NCBI GenBank assembly: GCA_963565915.1
Contig: OY751487.1
Coordinates: forward strand, 248,001 to 312,000
Direction: 5' to 3'
Source of the DNA: Entoloma clypeatum
Lineage: Eukaryota > Basidiomycota > Agaricomycetes > Agaricales > Entolomataceae
DNA length: 64,000 nt
Shown here: positions 20,410-32,329 of the stretch, one piece after another
Layout: each line of letters opens with the position of its first letter
How positions within the stretch are numbered: position 1 is the stretch's first letter
Made by a program: the position numbers and the translations under genes
Notes under the pieces: model-generated
What the model was told of the DNA's origin: nothing
The model's database searches: none
Seen by the model: the letters and a program-made list of their open reading frames with translations, nothing else

Positions 20410-20866
20410 TTAATTCTGATTGCTATTGCCGGAGACGGAATTAGCAATTTTCTTGCCAATCTTGACCGCTGTCCTCACTGCCAAAAGAAAAAAAAAAATC
20501 AATACATTCTTTATGCCACACCAGACACCTTGTCCTCGAATATGTCGCGCAAAAAAAAAAATACATACAGATTTTTCCAAACAGCCCTCGACGTTCCAGC
20601 TCTTCCATCTCACGAATCACTTCTTCCCTGAGGTCACGGCCTGCGGTCGAGGTGCCGTCCGTGAGTTTGCGGCCGTAGATGTAGCCGGCGACGAATGCGC
20701 GGGTATCGAGGTCTTCATGGAGGAGGAGGGCGCCGCCGGCGCGGGCACGGGCGTCGAGGATGTCCCTCCTGGCTGCTGCCAGTGGGAGTGGGTTCGAGTA
20801 CGCGAAGCTGGCACGGGCAGGGACGAGTGCGAGGATAGCGAGTTTCAATAATGTCGCCGGCAACAT
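20410..20866 (-). CDS. Small secreted protein with cationic C-terminal helix (121 aa)
   Basis: Exon 1 is 20569-20866 and exon 2 is 20410-20477. The 91-nt intron has donor GTATGT and acceptor TTTTGGCAG and restores the frame. The N-terminus (MLPATLLKLAILALVPARA) looks like a signal peptide. The middle is acidic and ends in EEVIREMEELERR. After the dibasic RR comes GLFGKILRTAVKIGKKIANS, a basic amphipathic helix, then a short SGN-rich tail. That order (signal, acidic propeptide, dibasic site, cationic helix) resembles precursors of membrane-active peptides. I know no family, so activity is inference only. Confidence 0.65.
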
Positions 20867-23800
20867 TATTTGAGAGAGAGAGAGAGAGATGAGATGAGGA
20901 TGAAAGAAAGAGGCTTGCTTGATAGTGGTGAGTTGTACTATTTGGTTGCAGAAACGAACCAGCCGTTTCTGAGGAGTACGGTATGTATGTAGAGAGAGTT
21001 GTGGAAGAGTGACCGAGTGACAACCCTTATAGGATCGTGAATGGCGGTTGTCAGGGTTTTTTTTTTTACCGATCTGTGTGATAATAATACGCCACTAGTA
21101 TGTACAAAAAGGGTAATCAATGTTCGTTGATCAGTACTTCATCTTATCAGGTACATACATACTACGATGCGCCGATGAATGTACAGTAAAGATATTTCAA
21201 AATGATCATGATAGGTTTTCGATACAACTCGAATGTCAATGATCTGCGCTAAGTAGCGCAGGAAAAACGACTTCGGATTTCGCCGATGCTTACTACATTC
21301 TCAAAAAACGTGGTTATCTCTCAAGTCACTGCATCGCGGGCGACTCGGACACGCTTGATCGGCTTTCCTTAGATGTGCTGAGGCACGGCCACATCCGACC
21401 ACTCCCCTCGGTACGGACCCCTCCTTGTCATACTTATACCCTATGTGGGTGTGAAATTGGATACCGAGCAATACCGTAGAGTTTTGGTAGATATAGAACC
21501 GTCCAGGATCGGTCTGTCGGGTTCCACTGGTTCCCATCGTCCCACGGACCGCATCGGGGCTGTTCCGATCCACTGTTGGGTGCTTGGTATCAATCAAAGG
21601 CGCTTGAAGGGGTTGAAACGATGTCTACTCTGAGCTTTCTCCATCATGATGTATATTGAGTGAACCTTTCACTATGTGATCCGGCCTGCTGCTGCTACTA
21701 CTGGGTCCTTGATCGATTGATTTCATACATCCGAGTCGAGGTCTGCACTTTACAGGCAACGCTCTCGAAGGCTCGTTGGAAGGAGGGAGAAGCAGAAACA
21801 AAGTGCGGCCCCATCTCACAGGACTGCTTGAAGTTCAGCGTTTCTCGAGGCAGCTCTCTCTCTCTCTCTCTCTCCGTTTTCTTCCTCAGTAACTCGACGC
21901 CTCCATTGACTAGTACACTATATCCGACAGTCAGCGCTCCCAAGCCCCATAAATCGCGTGTACGACCACGACAACTCTTCCAAATTTTCACTCGAAGGCT
22001 GAATTTCCTACGCTGCCCAGCCCTTCTGGTGCGCCGGCGAAAGCGAGGAGATCGTGGACGTACATACGCGTACGGAGCTTGAGGTTGTTTGATGCTTTTG
22101 AAGGTTCATGGGGCTTCCGGCCCGGGGTGTGCGGTGGGGATCGTCGCCATCTTTGGATGCTTGAGGCGAATCGGCCGATTTTTGGGATCGATGGATCATC
22201 GATCGATATGAGCCTTCCCTCCCCTCAATGAATGAATGGAGGAGATAGAGTTTGATAGGGTTGACGTGGGAAAGAAATAAGAACTCATCGATAGGGATGT
22301 GTGAACCGGAAGGCATGGAGGTAACCCCTCTCCCCCTCCCCCCGCGTTGCGTGTTCCATCAGGATTCAGGGTTCTAGGAAGCGAGGCAGCCAAGATGTGA
22401 AAATCAAGCAGGCGCCGGCTAGTATGTGTGTATGTAGCGAGTGCAAGGCGTCTCCTTCTCCGTATCTGATATGTATCAAGGGTAGCGATCGAGGTGTGTG
22501 TACGGGGTTCCGCACGTGTACGTCCTCGAGGTCAGGCATTCAGGGTTCGAGATCCAAGAGATTCCTGGGAGTTCTTAGTGCGGGCATATGTTGATTAGGC
22601 CTTTCGGGCCCGTGGTCCGGCACACTGTGGCAATTATTCGTAATTTGTGAAGTGTGAATGGCCCACCTTCACGGTGGGATGGATAACTGCGGCGCGATTT
22701 ATCGATGATCGGTCAGATGTTGAATGTTGGCAGCGGAGGAAACTTGGCGTATCGGGCTGTGTGGCGTTTGGGCATGCAATTGGGCTGACAAATGATTGAG
22801 TCAATGCTAAGATGTAAGTAACTTGGGCTGTGCGAAGCAGTCAGCTGACAACGAATGGATGCTTGGCTACTTTGAGTGTTGCAATTTATGCACATCGTCC
22901 AAGTTACCTGGAATGCGACAGTCACCATGACTCCTGTCTGTCGATCGAAGCACTTCTGGGGACCAAGTAAGTACTTTCACGGTTATCATCTGTTATCATA
23001 CAGAACCTACTTCCGATCAGTAACCTTCGCATAATTAAGTAGATTGAGAAGTACACATTCACTGGACGGCAGCAGGCCGCAGTAGGACAAATAGGTGATG
23101 ATAGTGAATTGCCAAGAGCGCGGGTTGGTTCTGGGTGTGTATTTTTCCAGAAAGGCCGTTGAAACCCGACCTGCGTGTCTCGTAAGTTTGATAGCGGCTT
23201 GAAAGGTTGGTGCGATATTGATCCATTTGCTGCTGTGAATTCTCTCATTTACGACATCCTTGCCATTTTAGAAGGGTGGCTGGGACTCACAGATGAAACA
23301 CGGATTGAACCTGGAGCCCTACCGCAGTGCCAGGAGCGGATGCCCTTCTAGTTGTCCACTGCATGCAACGGCGGTACAAAAACAAGACCAGGAAATGGCA
23401 TGGGTGGATTGGTGTGCAGTCTACTTAGTACTTGTCAACGTTCAACCGCGATACGTCATCTTGCTGTGGGATATATTGCCCCCTTTTGCAACGGTGGGAC
23501 CCTGATGGGGCATGGAAGCATAATCCAAAGGAAAATAAATCATCCGAACTTACTGCAGCAGGCTTATCGGATAAAACACCACATATTACGTGCCAAGCTA
23601 ACCAATTGTGCGAGGGGGCGGATGGTTGACAAAAGCAGCGAAAATCTGGTGTCTGGCCGTGCTTGCTAGCCTGAGAGCAATCACACGAGGTCAGGCCAAA
23701 TCGTGATTTCTGGGGTGTGGTTCTTGAATGGGAGCCTCGTGCCCTGCATCAGAATGATTGGCGCGTGGCTGAGGTAAGCCACAAGGAACATGTGGCACGG

Positions 23801-24020
23801 GGCGTGGTCAGCGGGTGTCAACGCGGAGAATTCAAACTTGACAGCACACCACCACTTTCTCGCTTTTCCCCCCCCATCTCCAGCTCAGCTTTCTCTCTAT
23901 TAACGTGTATTTGCCTGGAGTATAAAAATCTTTACTTGTTGGGTATTGTCTTCATTTTTCGTCACCAGCTCTTTCTTAACCCTTCTTTCAGGTTTCAAAT
24001 CTATCGATACGTTGACCGCT
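20867..24020. other. Long region without a supported gene
   Basis: It holds simple repeats, (GA)n near 20873-20890 and (CT)n near 21857-21872, and scattered short frames without motifs or consistent introns. A hydrophobic frame at 21698-21991 (minus) and a frame at 22008-22316 (minus) are the best candidates, but I cannot support them. A TATA-like GTATAAAAAT near 23920 probably serves the gene at 24021. Confidence 0.4.
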
Positions 24021-26450
24021 ATGTTCTTTACAGATAATACGAGAGTAACCATGAATTCGCCATCTGCATATCCACTCTCGCACCAGTCAGCATCTCAACC
24101 CGATCGCACGGGATTTGTCAAGGCAGCTCCAACGGATGACGAGACTGCAAAGAACGACGTCGAAGGGACACTCCAAGCTCCCCCATCCTCGTGCGTCTGC
24201 TTCTTCTTTATGACATCGCCTCTCATAAGCTCCGGTAGTTTTCACACCAAGGTCGCCACGCCGCTCTTCAACGAGTACTCTCGGCAACAATTCAGGCTGC
24301 TCTTTTTTCCGCCATCGCCACCGCCAACAAACTCAGATCCGAAACACAACATACCCCTGCCATCATTCTATCCCACCGGCGACCCAGGCCCATCCACACA
24401 CTATTCGGGGACAATTCTAGACCCTCCAACCATCATGAAGCGCATCTCTACACCATTCGAGACACCTATATCCCCACCCCCCACGGTACCCACCTCGACA
24501 ATGGCTCTGCCACCCTCCGAGTCCGACTTGCCACCCATTCCCGAGCATGACGACGATGATGCCGTCGACCTATCCCTGCTTGGCCTCCCCTCCCCGCCGC
24601 ACGTCCCCTATACGAGGTCCAACAGCTTACTTTCACCGATATCACCAGAGTGGGAGACGAGTGAGATCTCTTCGGACATGCCCGATTCGCCATCCAGCTT
24701 TACGGGCGAGAGTATCCTTCTGGACACCCATGATCTAGACCTGGGGCCACCACGAACACGCCGGTGCTCTTCTCGCCATGTCTTGTGCGATCTGGACGCA
24801 CGCAGGTCTCGCCCCGCGCTATCGGCGCTCGTTATCCCGGTTCTCTCGTATTACCCATCTCCTGCGTCGTCATGCGAGTCTCCCGCGTCCTCGACTGACA
24901 TGCAGCTGTCGACCCCTCATTCGCCGTTCGTCGAGAACCTCGACCTTGAGATCGAATCTGATCTCTTTGACAAGGACGCGACCCCAAGATTTCATATATT
25001 CTCTAAAGAGAAGCCTAGCCCCTTATCGAGCGCTCTCTCGGACCTCCACAGCATCCCCTCGCCCGAACTTAGTTTCGGATCCGGGCTCGACCTGGCCACC
25101 TTCGAACAGGAGAACCCCTCCCCCTCCCTCCGCTCCTCATCACTACCACCCCTCGGTTCTGACGGAGACGAAGATGAGGTCTTCCCATCTCCTGCGTCTC
25201 CCGCGTCCTCGACGGACATGCAGCTGTCGACCCCTCATTCCCGGTTCTTCCAGAACCTCGAGTCTGATCTCTTCGAAGACGCCATGCCTACACCTCATAA
25301 AAAGGAGTCTGGCCTTTTGTCAAGCGCTCTCCCCGTACACAACCCATTGGACCTCCACGATTTTTCCTCACCCAAACTCAGTTTCGGATCCGGGCTCGAC
25401 CTGGCCACCTTTGAACAGGAGAACCCATCCCCCTCCCTCCGCTCCTCATCGCTGCCCCTCCTCGATTCTGACAGAGACGAAGACGAGCTCTTCCTTCTCC
25501 CCACCTCCCCATCGCAGCCTCTCCTCGCCCTGCCCGGTGCAGATGTGGACGACACGCTGATACCCTGGGACGAGCCACCATCCTCATTCTCATCTCTCCT
25601 GACATTCGACGACACTCTCCCCCGCTCCGTCTCCCCCGAACTCGACAGCACCAGCAGCAGCAGCAGCAGCAGCACCCTCTTCGACGTCGACATATCCGCG
25701 TTCCAATACTCGGAAACCGACGAGAACAGAAAGGAGCTCCAGGGGCTCGGGCACCTCCGGCGTCAGTACAAGCGAGCGGAGCGGGAGGCGCGCAATGCAG
25801 AGGGGAAGATGAAGGCGCAGCATGCGACGACGAGGATGGAACAGGGCGGGTATGGCTGGGGTGTCGGGAAGGAGAGCGAGTATGGCGACAGGGCACGGTT
25901 TGAGGCGCGGAAGCGGGTGAAGCGGGAGAAGGAGCGCGGGAGGGAGGTCGGGGAGCTGGTGAGGTTGGGGATGAAGAAGAAGAATAAGAAGTGCGGGGTG
26001 GACGTTCCAGACTGCGGCGGGAAGACGGGGGCGATGTGCATTGACCAGTTGGTTGCGAAGATGGTTTTGAGGAGGAGGGACAACGCTGCGTATCGTCCGC
26101 TCACGGGATGGCGGCCCCTGGGGCACCCCAGCTCGCCGCTTGTCGTGCATGCGGTCACTTTCCCCGAACCAGAGGACGAGGGCGATGTGCCGGAAGATAT
26201 GGTTGTGGATGTTGGAGATAGCCCGTCCACGATTGAGGAGACGCTGACGCCTCGGACGGAAGGTGATGACGGTGCGATGCTGGTTGACGACGACGACGAC
26301 GACGACGACGGTGATGGTTGTAGGGGCCCATGGCTCACTTTTGCGAGCATGGACGACGAGTTCCGGGGGCAGAAGCCTGTTCACGAACAACTCTCGTCGT
26401 GGTGGAAGACCTCCGATGCCCCGTTCGTGTCCGGGCTCGGGTTCATTTGA
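24021..26450 (+). CDS. Large disordered protein with internal duplication (809 aa)
   Basis: I chose the ATG at 24021, 100 nt after a TATA-like site. The N-terminal two thirds is Ser/Pro/Asp-rich and probably disordered. Two units of about 100 residues repeat in tandem (about 24890-25190 and 25205-25495), both containing SSTDMQLSTPHS and LSFGSGLDLATFEQENPSPS. The C-terminal third looks more conserved: a basic, possibly coiled stretch (LRRQYKRAEREARNAEGKMK), KKKNKKCGVDVPDCGG and an acidic Asp run coded by GAC repeats near 26288. A 48-nt in-frame candidate intron lies at 24191-24238 (GTGCGT to GGTAG). I recognise no function. Confidence 0.65.
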   Translation: MFFTDNTRVTMNSPSAYPLSHQSASQPDRTGFVKAAPTDDETAKNDVEGTLQAPPSSCVCFFFMTSPLISSGSFHTKVATPLFNEYSRQQFRLLFFPPSPPPTNSDPKHNIPLPSFYPTGDPGPSTHYSGTILDPPTIMKRISTPFETPISPPPTVPTSTMALPPSESDLPPIPEHDDDDAVDLSLLGLPSPPHVPYTRSNSLLSPISPEWETSEISSDMPDSPSSFTGESILLDTHDLDLGPPRTRRCSSRHVLCDLDARRSRPALSALVIPVLSYYPSPASSCESPASSTDMQLSTPHSPFVENLDLEIESDLFDKDATPRFHIFSKEKPSPLSSALSDLHSIPSPELSFGSGLDLATFEQENPSPSLRSSSLPPLGSDGDEDEVFPSPASPASSTDMQLSTPHSRFFQNLESDLFEDAMPTPHKKESGLLSSALPVHNPLDLHDFSSPKLSFGSGLDLATFEQENPSPSLRSSSLPLLDSDRDEDELFLLPTSPSQPLLALPGADVDDTLIPWDEPPSSFSSLLTFDDTLPRSVSPELDSTSSSSSSSTLFDVDISAFQYSETDENRKELQGLGHLRRQYKRAEREARNAEGKMKAQHATTRMEQGGYGWGVGKESEYGDRARFEARKRVKREKERGREVGELVRLGMKKKNKKCGVDVPDCGGKTGAMCIDQLVAKMVLRRRDNAAYRPLTGWRPLGHPSSPLVVHAVTFPEPEDEGDVPEDMVVDVGDSPSTIEETLTPRTEGDDGAMLVDDDDDDDDGDGCRGPWLTFASMDDEFRGQKPVHEQLSSWWKTSDAPFVSGLGFI

Positions 26451-27844
26451 GGCGTGTTTTGTCTTTTATGTTGTGTTTGTTATCTGGATCGTGGAACTTG
26501 TTTTTTTTTCCGGCGTGTTCACCACATTGTTTGGGCGCTCATGTTCTTTCTTCTTCTGCACATTTCCCTAAAAAATCTCGACGCGATGTTCTCCGTCCTT
26601 CTTTTCGTATATGTTCTCGAGTTTTTCGTATGTTGATCAATGTAAGATTGGATATATAGATAACGTGTACTACTAGCATTGCTATTCATTGTGCAATACT
26701 GACTCAAAAGTTCAAGGATCTGTTGTAGCAATGTACTTGGTTCCTTTCTCGTTCTATGGTTGGTCAACTGTCAGTGTCATCAGTTCTACTCTAACAAGAT
26801 AGATTTTTCAATATTTGTGGGCGGAAACTTGTGTGACCAGGTTTGTCGCTCGATATACATTGAATGGAAGACCTTCATTCAACCTTATACTTATATGATA
26901 TCTGACTCCTGAGACCTGCTATCCCAGGATAGAGATCGATGTGGGATACTGAACGAAGAACACACGCAACGGAGAAATATTTTTGCGAATGAGCTGTATA
27001 TGATCTCATATGCAGGAATCCTGACAGCGAATATAAAAAGCCTTTGACGTTTGTTTGACATAGTAGACGACGTGGTATGCTTGCTTCAAACCTCGCCGCC
27101 ACTGCGGGTGGGCTGGTAGGAATTTATTGGTATGGCAGACGTCGATGGACAACATGTTCTGAGATGGCAAATTTAAAGAGCACGTCTGAGGAATGGACGG
27201 GAGCGACGGCAGAATTGCCGTGACTTGCCCCAGTAGCGATAATATCAATTATGTCGTCCCTGCTTTGGAGTCACTTTCCGAACAAACGGACCTTCGGCGT
27301 TCGTGTATGTTCTTCTCCTGTTCCAACAGTCTACGTTACTTCATATCGTTGAAGAAACGAATCCACGCCTGGACTTGGCCTGGACCAGAAATGTACCCCC
27401 CCCCCAACAGTACTTACATTGCTCCTCAATCCATTTGAGTTCCCACTGCACCTCTGTAGGCCGTGTGCCCAATCGAGATTTGCGAATGGCGATGTGGGGC
27501 GTCGATCTGTAAGGTCTTGATTGTGAGTCGGCCGCGCAACGACCGTCGACGACGGGCGGGACATTATCGACTAACCTGATTTGCTTGAAAATTGTTCAGA
27601 ACCTGGAATCTACCAACACTTCATGAGAGATAAATTTCGAGTGCCTACCAACCTCTTCATGCACCAAAAACGACGTATCCATGGTTTTTCTTTTTTTAAT
27701 TTAATTTATTTTTTTTAAAACCTCAATTTATATATCGACGCCCAATCGCAGTCCGGTCTGTACTAGGTACAAGGGGTAACCACTACTGCTAAGCAGGGAC
27801 CACGGTATGAGTAGCATGGTAGAGTAAGGCCCTCTGGGGACAGC
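26451..27844. other. No convincing gene
   Basis: 3' flank of the disordered-protein gene, then AT-rich and mixed sequence. T-rich tracts lie at 27680-27720. No motif or intron pattern supports the short frames here. Confidence 0.4.
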
Positions 27845-28519
27845 CTATGTGCGTATCTGATAAGTAAAGGATGTGGATGGACACTGAAACGTCTGTGAAA
27901 GGATATTGAGACAGTGTGTTGTAGGTGATGTGTTGTATATAGAAAGTAGGACAAAACGAAAACCAGAAAGAGAGATGTACGGGGGTGCTAGCCCATTCCT
28001 TATACCATGAAAGAAAGAAGAAGACTTCAGACGGAAGGGGACGAGAACATTTGCCACATAATCGTTGGGATCCCATCGGCGGCCCATTGGATCAGCGGGA
28101 GTGTGACCTTGGACAGGCCGGATGAGTGGGAGGGAAGGGGAACAGAGGGGGCGGGTTGAGGCGCAGCCTTTGGGTTGAAGTTCTTCAAAAATGCGGGGAG
28201 AAAGGAGGGCCATGGTTGCAGCAATCCTGGCGGGGGTCCCATGTAGGGGAAGAAAGGGGGAGAGGGAGGGCATGGAGAGCATACCCTGGGGGGGAAAAGT
28301 GGAAGCAAAGGGGAGAAAGCCTTCTGGGGAGGGGGAGGTGGGCCGCCGCATTTGGGGGCAGACGCACAAGGGGGCTCAGGACTCAAGAGCAGGGGACAGG
28401 TGCTGGTTTGGATGGCAGGGGGTGGGGCAATCTGGGTGGAGACTGACAATGTCTCTTGCCAGAGGGAGGGGGTCGCCATTCTTGAGCTGACAGAGGAGCC
28501 ACTGAAGGTCCTTTCAGGA
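27845..28519 (-). pseudogene. Downstream part of a proline-rich gene split by Copia-B2
   Basis: Reading from 28519 in the frame that continues the upstream half (32991-33686) gives KDLQWLLCQLKNGDPLPLAR and then, past TGA codons at the junction and after HLSPALES, a frame to 27845 (GRRWDPNDYVANVLVPFR). The two stops could be former CGA codons. Low-complexity Pro/Ser content makes frame choice uncertain. Confidence 0.4.
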
Positions 28520-28810
28520 TGTTGGAACAGCATACGATCACATCACAAGCTGGAGGTGATCACAGCAGATGCGTCGTCTTGCAGTCCTAGTATACTCTAC
28601 ACTACATGCTATGGATCGTGTACCTACGATAGAGAGAGATCCTACTACTAACCTTGAGAGGTGTTTGCAGGTGGGGGTTACTCGGTAAGAGCGTGATATT
28701 GCACAGAGAATAAGGACAGTCTTATATACTAGTCTACTTATTTGTACACTATTTGTATGTCATGGGATTGAGCACATGGTGCGTCTAATGGAAGCGGAAC
28801 TCATTCAACA
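28520..28810 (-). repeat. Copia-B2 3' LTR
   Basis: It ends with perfect TGTTG/CAACA termini next to the CAGGA duplication. The TATA-like GTATATAAGACTG (minus strand) lies near 28730. A polypurine tract, CGAGGGGGAG on the minus strand, abuts it at 28811-28820. Confidence 0.92.
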
Positions 28811-28836
28811 CTCCCCCTCGATGTGTATACATCGGA

Positions 28837-29617
28837 TTATGAAAATGTCAAGCCTAGATGTTGGCGACATCTTTCAAAGAGTTCCCGACTAAGATTTTTA
28901 GTTAGCATATCCGCGGGATTGGATGTGCCTTCAATGTACTCTACAGTGATCAATCCACGAGAGATGTACTCTCGGATGACGTGATATCTAAGATTGATAT
29001 GCTTAGTACGGCATTCCTGTACAGGGTTGTTCCCAATAAAGATCGAGCCATGATTGTCGGCATAGATTGGGACATTCCGCATTAGGAAGCCAATCTCCTG
29101 GAAGAGTTGGATTACCCATTTTACTTGGCGGCCGCAATCGGACATCGCCATGTACTCTGCTTCAGTAGATGAGTGAGCAATGGTTTTTTGTAGACGACAA
29201 GTCCAGCCTACAGAAGCACCTGCAAGCTTCAGGAAAAAGGTGGTGCAGCTTCGACGCTTAATTTTGTTGGATGCGTGTATTAGGAGCTGAAATTTCCACA
29301 GCAATTCCAAGATCCTCAAGGTATTTTACTACCCCAGTTTCCTTTTTGAACTCTCCCCCTCCATCAAAACGCCATTGGCAAAATTGGGCATTAAACTGGG
29401 TGTTCATAAGTGTTGTCCACTTTTTGAATGCATCAGAGGTATCAGATTTGAGTTTCAACAATACCGTCCAAGCATGCCCAGAATAGTCATCCAAGAAGCT
29501 GACATAGTATTTAAATTTGTGATAGGAGGCCATAGGAAACTCTTTGAGGTCCAAATGGAGCAACTCAAAGGGTCTGGAAGCACATGAAGATGAAGGAGGG
29601 AAGCTTTTCAACCTCAA
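28837..29617 (-). pseudogene. Copia-B2 integrase fragment fused to RNase H
   Basis: 29258-29617 carries the integrase core up to YLEDLGIAVEISAPNT. The sequence then changes to the copia RNase H region (KLAGASVGWTCRLQKTIAHS, STEAEYMAMSDCGRQ, NPADMLTKNLSRELF) in another frame. The break near 29270 removes the integrase glutamate and the whole RT compared with Copia-A. Confidence 0.85.
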
Positions 29618-29962
29618 CTTTGCTTCTGCACAGGGACGGCATGGCTTATCCTTAAGGGGAAATTGGACATCCCTTGGGAATCCATCACATGCGTCAGCTG
29701 CCTTTTTCAGTACATCTTTACCAGGGTGTGCAAACCGCTGATGCCAAATGCTGTAATCGGCTTTATAGACATCAATATTTCTAGCATGATTTGTTCAACA
29801 TGTGTATTTATCCAGTATATTGTTGAACTGGAAAAATGAGGTTCACATCTTAGTACACACTTTCCATCTTTGAAGAAACTAAGATTGTCAGCTGAGCCAG
29901 CGACATTTAATCCAGATTCTTGAAGAATTTTGCCCATCAACATGAGGCGAGTGGAAAGCTCC

Positions 29963-30420
29963 TGTTATGGTTGACAAACCCATGTGATGCTTAGGCAGAG
30001 AGGCTTAAGTAGCAAAGGCAGATACCAAGGTGATTGCTAGATCTGGGAAATACATGCAATGTATGTACCCTATATATACTAGAAGGTCGAGTCATCTAGA
30101 TGACTCTAGAGCGGTTCCGGTCTGACTCCAGAAGCGGACCCGGAGTAGGTGTCTATGGTAACTGCTGCGGCATGAGTCAGAGTATCTAAGTATAGTCCAA
30201 TAAGTAACACAATGTCAAGGATGTGTGAGAGTAACCATCTAGATATGGTAACGATGACCATACTGTAGTGAGTAAGCGGAGGCCGGGGCCCAAATGATGT
30301 AAAAGTGAATAGTAAGCATGAAACCAATAGATAAGATAAAACTGGCCATTAATCAGATAAGGCCTCTATGTCTTGTATCTTGTCTGAGCGATCAATGCCA
30401 TGGATAGCAAATCCATAACA
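29963..30420. repeat. Nested solo LTR (458 bp), unrelated family
   Basis: Its ends, TGTTATGG and CCATAACA, are inverted repeats. The 5-bp duplication GCTCC flanks it (29958-29962 and 30421-30425). Copia-B1 keeps the empty site near 4488 (GAAAGCTCTGGGATG). A TATA-like CTATATATACT lies near 30070. Confidence 0.92.
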
Positions 30421-31165
30421 GCTCCGGGATGTGTAGAACCGGACAAAGCCGAGTTGTTAGACTTCTTGGCTTTCCTTGACGCGATGGTATCGTGTGAGTG
30501 ATGAACACGATCCCTCTTCCTTTTATAGAGATCTTTGCTTTGCCCACAGTTTGGGCAGTACGGACAGATTTCTCTTCTTTATATGTTGCAAAGTCACTCA
30601 TCTCTGCGGTGAAGTGCATACTAGCGCCGGAATCCATGATCCACTCGGCGTCATTAGTATCTTTGGATTTGTTCTTACATTTCGAACATGAGGCAAAATG
30701 ATCATAAATTTCCTCCATGAAGGAGGCAGCAACGACGGGTGATTTTAAATAACTACGACCCAGTTCTAGTGACTCATCACGAATCTGGATGTGTTCTTCT
30801 GTCATTGTGTGCTCATGTGAAACTTGTGAAAGAACATACCTTGGGTCGTCGCATGACGATCCTCCGAAAAGCTCATTGTCAACTTCATCTGCCCAACTGA
30901 AACGCGTCCGCTTGGACGGTCCAGGTTCATCTTCGTCATACTCATATTCCTCATCGGAGTCCATCACCGTATCGGCATCATAATCTTGGTGTTCCATCAG
31001 AAACAGGGAAGCCTCGTCCATTACCTCATTGTCAGGGGTCGAATATATCCCCAGAATGTCTTCGGGGTATATGACATTATTGACATTTCGGAGGATCTGG
31101 GACGTTCCCACAATGCCAAGAGATGTGACAACGTCGCGCGCTGCCTGCATCTCAGTGTACATCAA
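30421..31165 (-). pseudogene. Copia-B2 protease region
   Basis: It reads the acidic linker (EHQDYDADTVMDSDEEYEYD), SSCDDPRYVLSQVSHEHTMT and then the protease motif WIMDSGASMHF, continuing to VLHIPEL where the solo LTR interrupts it. The same domain is frameshifted in Copia-B1. Confidence 0.8.
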
Positions 31166-31452
31166 TGGTTGATTAACCGGAGCACCTGTGAAACGCTGTG
31201 TGGATGTGTTTGATCAAGAAGCTCTCTCGCACCAGCAGTCATGATATGTTCAGCGGGACTAGATGTCAACCGCGATTCAAGAGGAGGACGATGACGGGGG
31301 TCAGTTGTCGGAGTAGAAGATGGTTGGGGGGGAATGACACATCCCGAGCCTGTGACAGTGGTGAAGGGAGGTGTCGGCAGATTCATAGTCATTGCCAATG
31401 AGGCAACATGAGAGCAGCCAGCGGTGTCACCTGCAGCAGCTTCTTGGGCGCG

Positions 31453-32298
31453 CTAGACCTTTTTCCAACTCTGTGACCCTTCCTTTTTGGGTACAAACAG
31501 CTGCTTCTTATTTTGATCACCAGAGTTGTTCAACAGTGTCTCCTTTGCCTTTCCTTTTTCTTTGTTCTGTTGATGAGGTTTGCCGGAATTCTGGTTTGAC
31601 CCAGAAGCATCAGCAGGTCCTGGACTGTTGCGCCAGCAAGGTTCCTGTCCTTTCTGCTTGACAGTGGAGATCTTGTTGGCAACTGGAAGTTGTGCTTCGG
31701 CTTGTATGTGCATGTACTCTGCGGTTACAATCTCTTCAACATCAGTAAGTTTGAAAGTGTCCAACTTCCATTCTTTGGCCAGATGCGAACCAAGATGTTT
31801 TCATTTGGAAGATAGACAGTGCACAGCAAGCATCCCTTGCAATTTAGGAGCGAAGGGGATCTTGTGCCTGTCGAGGCGTGCCAAGAGATCACGGAATTTA
31901 GAGAATTCTGGATGGGGGTCACCACCAGACAGGTGCCAATTGAGAGTCAAGGTGAAGTCCTTGAACATCTCGTTGGGGCCTTTGTTCTCAAAGAGAGTTT
32001 TCAGCTGATTCCAAACTTCTTTCGAAGTCTGGAATGCTGTAACCTCATGCTTTACAGGTTCCACCAGAGATAAGACGATTGCGCTGCATGCTTTCAAGTC
32101 TTTCTCCTTCCACTCGCGGAACTCCTTTCGTTGTTCAGACGTCAAAGCGGCTGTCAGGGAGGTTGGCTGTTTCCAGTTCCCGGATACAAGCATCCAGGTT
32201 CCTTCAAACTGTAAAAACCCTGTCATCTTATTGCTCCACTCCTTCCAGTTAGAGCTGGTCATCTTGACAACAGCAGATTTGTAATCAAAAGAAGACAT
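31453..32298 (-). pseudogene. Copia-B2 gag
   Basis: It starts MSSFDYKSAVVKMTSSNWKE at 32298. It ends SQSWKKV-TAG at 31453, as in Copia-B1, but keeps the Trp where B1 has TGA. One frame break near 31800 (MFSFGR-like against the B1 reading KWKHLGSHL) separates the N- and C-terminal parts. Confidence 0.75.
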
Positions 32299-32329
32299 GA
32301 TTTGATGTGAAGGGTGAGAGCGCAAAAGA

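Noticed and set aside
25295..26390. Long minus-strand frames opposite the disordered-protein gene
   Set aside because: Low-complexity complement of GAC/CAG-rich coding DNA; no independent signals.
28126..28651. Several long plus-strand frames rich in Gly/Arg/Glu
   Set aside because: They are the complement of a proline-rich minus-strand sequence and cross the Copia-B2 LTR boundary.
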